From the NCBI RefSeq assembly GCF_020873875.1, contig NZ_JAHWGU010000002.1, positions 310,001 through 374,000 on the forward strand: a DNA stretch of 64,000 nt. Direction: 5' to 3'. Source of the DNA: Actinoplanes sp. DH11 (lineage in GTDB: Bacteria > Actinomycetota > Actinomycetes > Mycobacteriales > Micromonosporaceae). This document shows positions 10,247 to 19,900 of the stretch, piece after piece; the first letter of the stretch is position 1, and every line of letters begins with the position of its first letter. The notes beneath the pieces were generated by a model. That model searched no databases. It saw only the letters and a program-made list of their open reading frames with translations, and was not told where the DNA came from. The translations under genes were made by a program, and so were the position numbers.

Positions 10247-10401
10247 CGAATCGTGCATCGTCACAACCATCCAGCATCCGCACCGATCGGAGGACATCGC
10301 CGGCTGCCGGCGGTTCCCCAGCGGCGCGCACCCGCACCGAGCCGCCGCCGTAAGTCGGCGAGAGCACCGAGGCTCGCCGTTCAGGGTGGACCCGCTTCGC
10401 T

Positions 10402-10467
10402 CGTACGCCGCCGGGCCGGATCGCGTACGCCGCCAGGCCGACCGCCATACGCCGCCAGGCAGGGCGC
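10402..10467 (+). repeat. three tandem copies of a 22-base unit
   Basis: Three adjacent 22-base units each begin CGTACGCCGCC or CATACGCCGCC and continue with a diverged GGGCCG or AGGCCG tail. They lie in the gene-free 10188-10852 interval. The period is not a multiple of three and no reading frame across it looks protein-like. Its role is unknown. Confidence 0.5.
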
Positions 10468-10663
10468 AGGCTGGCCGCCGGCTTGCTCGCATCGCTAATC
10501 CTGCGGGTGGGTCGCCGATCCGGCCGGCGACGGCGCGGTGGCGTTCGCGTTGCCGTTCGCGCCCGCCGACGCCCACGGGTGCGGCGTGGTCTTACCCGCC
10601 CTCGGTTCCCCGGCGGTCAATGAGTGACCAGCGCAGCGCCCTGCGGTGGGTTCGCGTGGCGTT

Positions 10664-10738
10664 GTTGATCTGCTAGCGATGCGAAATCGCGGTTTCAACC
10701 CCATGATCACAGCGATTTCGTACTGCTAGCAGATCAAC
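10664..10738. repeat. 75-bp palindromic element, copy 1
   Basis: The element has perfect 14-base terminal inverted repeats, GTTGATCTGCTAGC and GCTAGCAGATCAAC. Inside is a second inverted pair, CGAAATCGC and GCGATTTCG, around a short unpaired middle. The same 75 bases occur at 49625-49699 with two changes near the right end, and the flanks are also alike for some bases (CGCG-GGCG left, ATCTCG right). It has no coding capacity. It looks like a REP- or MITE-type small repeat; no target-site duplication was evident. The remaining 10188-10852 interval holds no supported gene. Confidence 0.85.
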
Positions 10739-10852
10739 ATCTCGGTATGGGCGGCAGATCGGGGGCTGCGGTGCTGAGGCCGGACGCAACGTGCCCGGCG
10801 CACACTGCGGACGTTCCCGGCGCATGCCGCGGTGGCCGGGATCGCTGCGCGA

Positions 10853-12100
10853 TCAGCCCGCCACGTCGTGGGGTGCCCGGTTCGGGGCTTCCGGCAGCTC
10901 CGTGTCGGAACGGGCCGGTGCCGGGCTGATCCACTGGGCGAGCAGCACGGTGGCGTCGTCCTGCAGGTGGTCCTCCTGGTGGTCCAGGATGGCGTGGACC
11001 AGCCTGCGGGCCGTCTCGGGCAACGGCAGCCGGTCGGCGATCGCCTTGACCGTGAAGTCGACGAGCCGGTCGATGCCGAACGACACGCCCTTGGCGGAGC
11101 GTGCCTCGATGATCCCGTCGGTGTAGAGCAGCACGTGGTCGCCCGGCTCCAGCGACTCCTCGACCACGACCGGCGGCCGGTGGTGACCGAGAGCGACCGG
11201 CAGGGCCGTCGGGGTGGGCAGCACCTTCACCGCTTTGCCGTGGCGGATGACCACACCGCCAGGGTGTCCCGCGGAGATCACCCGCAGCACACCGGTGCGC
11301 TGGTCGAGTTCGGCCAGAGCCGCGGTGATCAGCCCCCGCCGGTCATGGTCGTGCACGGCGCGGTCGATGTGGTGATAGGTGCCGACCAGGTCGAAGCCGG
11401 CGCGGCGGGCGTTGCGGTAGGCCGCCAGCGCCAGCGAAGCCAGCATGACGGCCCGCATCCCACCGGCCGAACCGTGCCCGACGGCGTCGAAGAGCGCCAG
11501 GTGCGCGATGTCGCCGTTGACGGCATAGTCGAACGCGTCACCGCCGACGTCGTAGCACGGTTCCAGCACCCCGCTGATCATCAGATGCCCGGTGGAGAAC
11601 GTCAGCGGCGGCAACTGGGCACGCAGCATCTCCGCGGCCAGGCGCATCGGCTCCCGCCGGCGCAGCCGTTCGATGGTGTCGCTGTAGAGGTCCCGGGTCA
11701 CCAGCAACTCGGCCAGCAGCGCCGCGACCGTCGCACAGTCCTCCACGACCGGCTCCACCACCGGACCGGCCAGGACCACCTCCAGCACACCGAGCCGTTC
11801 CGCGCCGTTGATGAGAGGCAACCACAGCCGTACGCCGTCGGCCTCGGTGTCACTCACACACGCGGTGACCGTGGTGAAAGCGCGCCCCGCAAAGGTCCCG
11901 TCGACCAGGAACGACTCCCGGGCCGGAGCATCCCCACCCACCAGCGGCAACAACTCCCGCTGCCGATGATCGACCAGGTAGAGAACCATGGCGGTGGCAC
12001 CGACCAGCGGCGCAGCCCGCATCGCCATCTGCGGAAGGTCGTCCGGCCGGGCATGGTGCGACTGCCGCAGCAGCCGGCCCAGCGCCTCGATCCCGCTCAC
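10853..12100 (-). CDS. GAF-type sensor plus SpoIIE/PP2C serine phosphatase
   Basis: A cytoplasmic protein phosphatase of the SpoIIE/RsbU type, which normally dephosphorylates anti-sigma antagonists (STAS proteins) to alter sigma factor activity. The first ~170 residues look like a GAF sensor domain. The PP2C domain occupies the C-terminal half, with metal-site motifs Y-D-V-G-G-D-A-F-D, F-D-A-V-G-H-G, S-A-G-H-P and L-L-Y-T-D-G, and a final D-D-A-T-V-L-L. I chose GTG at 12100 (415 residues) because GGGAGG precedes it; an upstream extension in the same frame to 12328 has low-complexity, unconvincing sequence. No cognate kinase or STAS gene is adjacent; a STAS gene lies 22 kb away. Confidence 0.92.
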   Translation of the reverse strand: MSGIEALGRLLRQSHHARPDDLPQMAMRAAPLVGATAMVLYLVDHRQRELLPLVGGDAPARESFLVDGTFAGRAFTTVTACVSDTEADGVRLWLPLINGAERLGVLEVVLAGPVVEPVVEDCATVAALLAELLVTRDLYSDTIERLRRREPMRLAAEMLRAQLPPLTFSTGHLMISGVLEPCYDVGGDAFDYAVNGDIAHLALFDAVGHGSAGGMRAVMLASLALAAYRNARRAGFDLVGTYHHIDRAVHDHDRRGLITAALAELDQRTGVLRVISAGHPGGVVIRHGKAVKVLPTPTALPVALGHHRPPVVVEESLEPGDHVLLYTDGIIEARSAKGVSFGIDRLVDFTVKAIADRLPLPETARRLVHAILDHQEDHLQDDATVLLAQWISPAPARSDTELPEAPNRAPHDVAG

Positions 12101-12330
12101 AGCGACCTCCCTCTCACCCGCCAGAGGCAGTGTGGCGCACCCGGCCCGCCACCACCGCACGCGGGGGCGTAGATCACCCCCGCTGTAGGCGGGTGCGCTG
12201 GTGCAGGTCGCGGCCGACGAGCCGTCAGCTGACGGTCCCCCTGACAGATGCTGATCGACCTTAGCCGCCTCGACATGAGATCCAGACGGCCGCGATTGGT
12301 CGCGTGCAACCTGCATCAACTGCCGCACGG

Positions 12331-13083
12331 CTAATACCAGTCCATGATCAGCCTGTCTATCTGCGCGACAAGGATTTCGCGACGCCGATTTTCGCCCACA
12401 TCGACCCGCAGCCTTTGAGATATTCCTTCGAGCTTTTCCCGCACGCCCAGGTCAGCGTCGAAGATTCGATCCGAATACGGGAAGGATGTCAGCTCTAAAT
12501 ATTCCTCCAAACCCCTGACGAGCTCGTCATCAATCTCTGCGCGCGGTGGATGATTATCGGAATCTTCCAGCGCCGACGCAGCGTCCTTCAGGCGCCATCC
12601 TGCGTAATCTCCACCGACAATTAACAAAGACAACCCTGGCGCAATATTTACCCACACAGGGTCCTTGGATCCCTGGTCTGATCCCTCTGTCAGACACATC
12701 AAGGCACCCTGTTCGAACAACCGAGACGCTGTTGACGGAACTTGGAAGTTCGCAATGTCGATCAGCCTCGGAGCGCCTCTTAGCTCTTCGACCTGGGTCA
12801 AGCCCTCTGCACATCTGCCAGCCGAAACAGTATGCTCCGGCACTCGAAGGGCTACGCCTCTGAGCAGGCCGGATTCGACATCGAAACGGAATTCGTCGAC
12901 TTCTACCGTTGAAAACCAGTCGACACTACCCGCAGTTTCCAATACGAATCGTTCATGCTGCACCCGGTCCGAGTAAGGTCCCAGTGCCACCACGCCACTT
13001 CCTATAATGAACCGTGGCGACTCCACAATGAGGGAGGCACGTTCTATCTCGAGTCGGTGACCACCGAGCCGGAAACAGTGCAC
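12331..13083 (-). CDS. hypothetical protein, possible second immunity gene of the toxin locus
   Basis: A 250-residue soluble protein with no signal peptide or membrane span and no family I recognise. It alternates beta-rich segments (F-R-L-G-G-H-R-L-E-I, V-A-L-R-V-P-E) with a charged helical C-terminus (V-R-E-K-L-E-G-I-S-Q-R). The GTG start at 13083 follows a very purine-rich GGGGGGAGG. Base composition is clearly more AT-rich than the upstream and downstream housekeeping genes and resembles the toxin tip and the 13644 gene. Position downstream of an Rhs toxin on the same strand, plus composition, suggests an orphan immunity or cargo gene left by earlier cassette exchange. That role is inference. 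Confidence 0.65.
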   Translation of the reverse strand: MHCFRLGGHRLEIERASLIVESPRFIIGSGVVALGPYSDRVQHERFVLETAGSVDWFSTVEVDEFRFDVESGLLRGVALRVPEHTVSAGRCAEGLTQVEELRGAPRLIDIANFQVPSTASRLFEQGALMCLTEGSDQGSKDPVWVNIAPGLSLLIVGGDYAGWRLKDAASALEDSDNHPPRAEIDDELVRGLEEYLELTSFPYSDRIFDADLGVREKLEGISQRLRVDVGENRRREILVAQIDRLIMDWY

Positions 13084-13191
13084 CGTACCTCCCCCCCCAC
13101 TCAGCCGCAGTTACATTGGAACGGGAAAATTTGCTTGGCAGCCGCGAGCGTTGCCCCACCAGGCGCCGGAACCTTCCCATTCACAATCATT

Positions 13192-13425
13192 TCATGTGTG
13201 ACTGGCATCCCCGGATCGGACGAAGACCCTCCGAAGATGGCCGCGCCGCTCTCGCCACGAGTCTCGGCGGCGGTCGATGAGGTGTTCGACGGCGGTGATG
13301 CGCCGTTGCAGCCGAACGGAGCCGTCGTCGACGGCGGTGGTGTCGATGTGGTCGAGGATGGCGCGGGCGGCGTCGAGGTTGCCGGTGCGGGCGGCCCTGC
13401 CACGCGATGCACTGACGGACACCAT
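13192..13425 (-). pseudogene. possible remnant reading frame in the toxin cassette
   Basis: A 77-codon open frame whose middle (L-D-A-A-R-A-I-L-D-H-I-D, then V-E-H-L-I-D-R-R-R-D) looks like a real amphipathic helical protein, while the ends look random. It has no convincing start or ribosome site. It may be a fragment of a displaced toxin tip or another decayed gene. The remaining bases of the 13084-13643 gap hold nothing I can name. Confidence 0.25.
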
Positions 13426-13643
13426 CGAGCAGCCAGAGCCGACAGCGCCATCCTGACTATCATCGATACTAATGAATAGTAGTGATCATCTGACATCAAC
13501 CGTGACAGCAACCGGGACGCACTCGAACGCCTACAGGTGAACGATCACGCACCGACGGGAGGAGTTCGGGCTCCCGCCTGCGTCGACGCGTCCACGCACA
13601 GTCCGGTTCGGGTTGAACTACAGGTTCACGCGGAGAGTAAGAG

Positions 13644-13952
13644 TTACGGAATTCCCAGGACATCCGCCACCGCCTCATGTATTTGGTCAGCGACTCGTCG
13701 CAGTCGTGCTGCTTCAGCCTCTCCCCTCGTTGCCCGTTCAATCTGCCAGGTCACAAATTGGGGTGCGAACCAAATTAGCTTGACAAGTTCCGATTCCACT
13801 GTTTCGCCGATCGGTGGAATGCTACGCAGGAGGGCGACGTACGCTACGCCGCCAATCTCATCGAAGACGCCGGCACGAAGTTTCCCCAGGAAACCTTCAT
13901 CCTCATCCCAAGCATCATCAAGGGAAGCCAACAATTCATCGCTGACCTGCAT
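13644..13952 (-). CDS. candidate immunity protein for the Rhs toxin
   Basis: A 102-residue acidic protein beginning M-Q-V-S-D-E-L-L, probably mostly helical. The ATG at 13952 is six bases after AGGAG; the frame is open to 13958 but that TTG sits too close to the ribosome site. The Rhs stop codon (TAG) overlaps this ribosome site, so the two genes are translationally linked. That arrangement, together with the low GC shared with the toxin tip, is typical of an immunity gene directly following a polymorphic toxin. I recognise no named immunity family. Confidence 0.8.
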   Translation of the reverse strand: MQVSDELLASLDDAWDEDEGFLGKLRAGVFDEIGGVAYVALLRSIPPIGETVESELVKLIWFAPQFVTWQIERATRGEAEAARLRRVADQIHEAVADVLGIP

Positions 13953-13961
13953 AAACAACTC

Positions 13962-16900
13962 CTACCTTCCGGGCCAGTGGCCAACAATGGCCTCCGGCGG
14001 AACATTTTGAAAGATCAGAACTTCCTGGTCTTTTCTCGCATACGAACTGTGTCGCCTACTGCTCGGGAATGGGCCATTGGAAATGTCTTCGACCCTCATC
14101 GCCATCCGAGTGTCAATGGCAACAACACCGTACCCCTGATCGTATTTGTCGAATGCCACGCTACGAGACTTTGTTGTCGAGATCCAAGGCGTTGCCTTTT
14201 TGCCGGCCACGTGGGACAACGGCGACACGCCAACAGCCGCTGGATCACGCGCAAAGAGTCCCACAGAGGGGTCCTCCCCCTTAGCCAGAGCTCGGTAAAC
14301 GATTCCACCGCAGTTGTGGACGAGGACCGGGGTGGTGCCGGCGAGCACATAGTACGTGTGGACGTTGGCCACGGTGAGGTCGCGCATCCACTGGGATCCG
14401 GTGAACGTGCGCTTGCCGGCGACGGTGACCGGGGCCGACTCGGTGGTCTGCAGCTGGTGGCCGGTCTTGAGGCTGTCAGCGTCGGTCCACTGACGGGTGG
14501 TGCGGTCCCAGAACGGGTGGTTGTGGGTGGTTTGCACGACGGCGCTGGCGCCGCTGGGAAGGGTGACCGTCAGGTCGACGAACTTCTCGTCGAGGTTGTT
14601 GTGCAGTTCGGTGACCGGTTCGGCGCGGGTCTTGCCGGTTTCCGGGTCGGTTGCGGTGACCTGATCGCCGACCTCGATGTCCTCGATGGGCTTGGTGGTG
14701 CCGTCGCCCATGAGCACGAGCGTTCCGGGGACGAAGCTGTGCCCCTTGCAGGAGGCCTTGGCGAATCCCCGGCCGCCGGCGACGACCGAAACGGCATCCA
14801 GCGCGCCCAGTGCGCCGTGCCCCGCGGCCTCCAGGTAGTCGCCTTCTTTGATGTTGTCGACGACTGCTTGGCTTTGCGTGACCATGTCCGCGGCGGCCAG
14901 CGGCACACCCAGGACACCGGTGATACCGCCGACGATTGCGGATTTGGCCAGGTCGTTGGCGCTGTGGATGTTGCCGTCGAGGTAGTCGGTGGTCATGGTG
15001 CCGGCGGCGCCGGCGACTGCCATGCAACCCAGCGTTCCGGCACCGGCGGTCAGAGCGGTGCAGGTGGTGAAGGTGGCGATGCCGACGCCCACGCCGATGA
15101 TGTTGTTGAGGTTCTGGGAGCCCCACCTGGAGGCGCGCTGCCAGAAACCTTCCTTCTTGGGCGGGGCGTGGACGGCCTGTGCGCCTCCACCGCCGCCGCC
15201 ACCACCTGAGGCGCCGCCGCCTCCACCGCCACCGCCGTTGCCACCGCCGTTGCCACCGCCGCCGTTCGGGCTGCCGCCCGTGTCGGGGATGTTGGACGTG
15301 CCGCCGGTTACGCCGGGCTGCTCCATCTGCTGGGCGCCGGTGGGCCCGTAGAACAGGTCGTCGCCCCGCAAACCGGTGGGGTCACTCATGGTGATGGGGC
15401 TGTTGTTGGCGTACGCGTAGGCGTTCCACTGCTGCGGATCGGTCAGGTCCTGGATCGGGTCGACGGAGATGAATCGCCCGAGGACGTTGTCGTACTGACG
15501 GGCCCCGATGTGGGTCAGTCCCGTCGGTTCGGTGTCGCCGCCTACGAAGCCCTTGGGATTGGGCCATGCCGCATTGGTGCCGCGGACGCCTCCGTACGGG
15601 GTCTGCCGCCGACTGGTCACCTGCTGGCTCGCGGCGTTGACGGCGGTCTGTTGTGTGCCCTGGTGGTCGGTGAACAGCCAGGTCAGCCCGTTCACCGCGG
15701 TGGTACGGGAGGCGATGACGGCGCCGTTGAAGCTGTAGTACCGGATTCCGGCGACGCTGCTGGTGGTGCCGGAGACCGTCCGGCGCAGCTCCATGCCGGG
15801 CAGGTAGAGGGTCGTGCCGGTGCTGTCGCGGCGGATGAGGCGGGTGCCGTCGGCGTCGTACAGGTTGGTGGTGGTCTTGGTTCCTTCGACGACCTTGGCA
15901 AGCCGGCCTTCGGAGTCCCAGGTAAGGGTCTGTCCGGGCCGGGTCTTGGTGTTGCCGCCGAGGTCGTAGGTGTAGTTGCTGGCGGTGCTGGTCGTCTGAC
16001 CGGCCAGCTTGGTGGTCATGGAGGTGACGGCGTGCGGGCGGACGGATCCCTTGCCGGACGCGGGCGACGTGTAGGTCCGGACGGTGTCACCGGCGGCGGT
16101 GTGGGTGGTCTCGCTGGTGCGGTTGCCGATCTCGTTGACGGTCCAGTCGATCCAGTACGGCGCCGGACCGGCGAGGGTGGCGACGGTCGGCGCGGTCCCG
16201 CAGCTCGCGGTCGACGCCGGCGTCCAGGCGGAGGCCAGCCGGGACAAGCCGTCGTAGGCGAAGCACTGTTTGTCGGCCTGACCGACCTTCGGTGCGTCGG
16301 TGATCGACTCGATGTTGCCGCTGGGCTGGTAGCTGTAGGTGCGATTGACTACGTTACCCGCGGCCTTGCTGGGCTTGACCTGCACGTTCTTGAGCCGGCG
16401 GGTGTCGGTCTCGTAGTCGAACGACTGTTCGGTGTATTCGCCACCGCTGGTCCACATCTGGGTGGTGGACGGTTCACCGAAACCGGTGTACGTCTGAGCC
16501 GTGACGTACGTGTTCACGTTGGGCAGGTTGGTTTCCATGCCCGTGGGCAGGCCGTGGTCCGCGCCGTACTTCGTGGTGACGGTTTCGGTGACCTGACCAC
16601 CACCGGCCGGGTAGGCGAGGGTGGTCGGGGAACCGTTGTAGGACGAGAAGCCGTGTGAGTAGACGTAGGTGCCACCGAGGCCGGTCTCGTTCGGCGGGAT
16701 GTTCCACTGGTCGCCGGTGACCTGGTTGCGGCTGTTGATCAACAGTGCCTGCCACTTGTAGGGCTGGCGGGTGCCGTCGGCGGCGATGTCGTAGCGGATC
16801 GACTGGGTCAGCGACCCCCGCGAGACGGTGCCGTTGGCGAGGGTGTCGTACTTCCACTCGGCACGCTTGTTGGCGGCGACGACGCTGTCGTCGTAGACGG

Positions 16901-19900
16901 CGAGTTTGCGGCCCAGGTCGTCGTAGTCGTAGGCGAGGACTTCGCCCCGCCCGTCGGTCGTCTTGATCAGGTCACCGAACTGGTCGTACTCATTCTTGGT
17001 GGTGCCGCTGTCCGGGTCGACCGCCTGGATCTGGCGACCGAGGATGTCGTAGGTGTAGGCCCACTCGTTCTTGAGGTGGTCGGTGACCTTGGTGAGCTGG
17101 TCCTTGGCGTTGTGCTCGTACCAGGTGCTCTGGTGGGCGCCGCCGATCCCGGCGGCAGTGGTGTACTGGCGCAGCTCCGAGGTCCGTCCGAGCGCGTCGG
17201 TGATGGTGGTGGTCGGGGTTCCGCCCTTGGGCGGGACGACGGTGATGCGGTCACCCTCGTACGTGGTGGTGGTGCGCCACTTGTCGACGAGGTTCGTCAC
17301 ACCGTCGCCGGCCCGGAAGATGCTCTCGACTATGCGTCCGGCACGGTCGAACACGGAGACGTCCTGCTTGAACACCGACCATTCCGGTTCCCACCACAGG
17401 GTGCCGGACGGTGCGCCGGGTTCGGTGTGTGCGCCGAAGGCCATGTAGGCGCGACCCCAGGCGTCGTAGTGGGTGTCGGTGACCACCCGGCCGGCGCCGT
17501 TGTCGGCGCCGCCCTTGACGGCTGCGGACTGGGACTGGCGGGGACGCAGCAGGCCGTCGTAGATGGCGTACGAGACGTCGGTGCCACCGGCGGCGTTGAG
17601 TTTCTCGGTCTTGACGTACGGGTAGCTGCCGCGGCCGGCGTCGAAGACGTAGGTGAACCTCGTCGACGGCGGTGTGGTCTCCAGGACGCGTTTCCAGCCG
17701 GGATCCCAGACGGCGGCGGTGCGGCCGAGCGCGTCGTAGGTGACCTCGGTGATCCGGTTGTTGTGGTCCTTGATCTTGGTGGGTGCGGCCCAGGCCGGGT
17801 TGATGTCGGTCGTGGTCTCCCAGCCCAGATTGGTGGTCTGGGTCTTCTGCGTGACCAGGCTGGTGGCCGGGAGGTACTTGGTGGTGACCGTGTTGCCGCG
17901 CGCGTCGGTCTCGGTCTCCTGCCGGCCGAAGTCGTCGAAGGTGGCCTTGCCGCTGGTGCGCCAGGCGGTGCCGCCGGCAGCGGTCCAGCCGTTGAGCAGG
18001 TCGGTGCGCGTCAGGTTGCCCTTGGCCGGCGCGGTGCCGGCGCTTGTCGCGCCGTCGTAGAAGGTGAGCGCGTCGTCGACGACGTGTTCGGGCGCCGTCG
18101 GCGCGGTCCCGCAGGGCAGTGCCGTGGTGGTGACCCGGCTCGGCAGCGCGATCAGGTTCTTGTCGGTGTTGCGGTTGTACGTCGTGGTGGTGCACTTCTC
18201 GTCGCCGCCGGCAGCGTGGTCGCCGTTGTTCTGGACTTCACTGAGCAGGCCGTACTCGTCGAAGGTGTTCTCAATGCTGGTGACGCGCCAGCCCCGGCTG
18301 GCACCGGCGCCGAGCGCGGTTCCGGTGTAGGTGGTCCTGGTGTTGACGTAGCGGGCGGTGGCGGTGTCCCCGTTGACGGTGCGGGTCGCCTTCGCGCCGG
18401 AGCGCCAGGGCACGTTGACGGTGGTGCTGACCGGATGGGTGTCGACGCCGTTGTAGACGGTCTGCTCGCGGACCATGCCGGCGAACTGGTCCTCGTCGTA
18501 CACGGTCTCGGTACCGAGAGATGCGGGAACGGTGACGTCACGGGTCCCGCCGGACGGGCCGGCGCGGTCGCCGTGCATGCCGCGCAGGTAGGTGGTCCTG
18601 GTCAGCGTCTGGTTGCTGTCACCGACCCGGGTGGCGACGGTCCGGTAGCCGCGGAACTGGTTCCAGGTCTTGTATTTGGGCTTGCTGAGGCCGTCGTCGT
18701 CGGCGTAGTGCCACGCCGGCGTGCCCTCATAGGTGTAGTGGGTGTTGACGGTCGGGGACTGGTGGTTGCCCTCGATCTGCACGTCGGTCTGCGACACCAT
18801 GCGTACGACGTACTTGTGCCACCACTCGACCTTCGGAGCACCGGTGGGGTTGTCCGGGTCGGGCCCGAGCACCGGGTAACACAGCCGGGTGTTGTTCTGC
18901 GGAGATGCCGGCAGGTTGCCCGCGGAGCAGTCCGTGCTGGAGTAGTGCACCTGGGTGACCGCGCCGGTCTCGGTCTGGATTCGTTCCAGCCGGTTCCAGT
19001 AGTTGGCGGCGCTGTTCATCGTCAGCACCCGGTTCGCCATCGGTTTCGGCTCGAGGGTGACTTCCGGCATGGTGATCGTGCCGCCGGCGTGGCCGGTGTG
19101 CACGATCGAGCTCAGCCACAGCCCGCCCTGGTGGCCTTCCTCCGGCGGCGGGAAATCATGCTTGAGGGTGTACGAGTCGACATCCTGCCACTTGGCGGGG
19201 CTGACCCGGGTGTCCCAGATCCTGGTGGTGACCTTGGCCAGGCGTTTGGTGGACCAGAACGTCGGCGAGAAGTTGTCGCAGGAGGTCGCCGTCAGCTTGC
19301 ACTCCTGGTCCCACGGGGTGTCGGGCCAGTGCTTGCCGTCGTGGGTGCCGCAGTCGCTGTCGCAACGGTCGCCGGTGGTGAACAGGACCTGGGCGCGGGC
19401 GGTCACGGAGCGGTCGGCGCCACGCTCCCAGGTGCCGTAGTCGATGCGGCTGAGGGTGCCGCCCCGCACGTACGGCAGGTTCTTGCTCTCGTCGCCTTCG
19501 GCCGCGTACTGGTTCTCCTCCGTGTCGTACCAGTACGAGAGGGTGTTGCCGTTGGTGTCGATGACGTAGTCGAGGTTCCACCGCCAGGCCCGGGTGTGGC
19601 GGGAGGCGCTGAACGTGTCGGCGTGGCCCGGTTCGCCCGCGTGGTTGGAGTACACCGGCAGCGTCCACGCCGAGTTGGTCTTGCTGCTCTGCCCGGGCAG
19701 GCTGTTGCGGCCGAAGAAGTACTGGGTGCCGTCCGGAGTGGTGACCTTCCAGTGTTCGCCGTTCGCGTCGTCGTTCCCGGCGCCGGGCAGCCGCTCGACC
19801 TTGGAGCCGTTCTCCGACAGCGGGTGCCAGCCCTTGCCCTCCTCGTGGATCAGCTCCGAACTGGCACCGCTGAACGACAGGAACGCGTTGTCGGTCCGCC

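Noticed and set aside
10188..10660. Several 60-130 codon frames upstream of the XRE gene
   Set aside because: All are Arg/Pro/His-rich without starts or family features; tandem 22-base units explain part of the apparent pattern.
15180..15265. Apparent simple-sequence repeat
   Set aside because: It encodes the glycine-rich linker of the Rhs protein in frame, so it is coding low complexity rather than a separate element.
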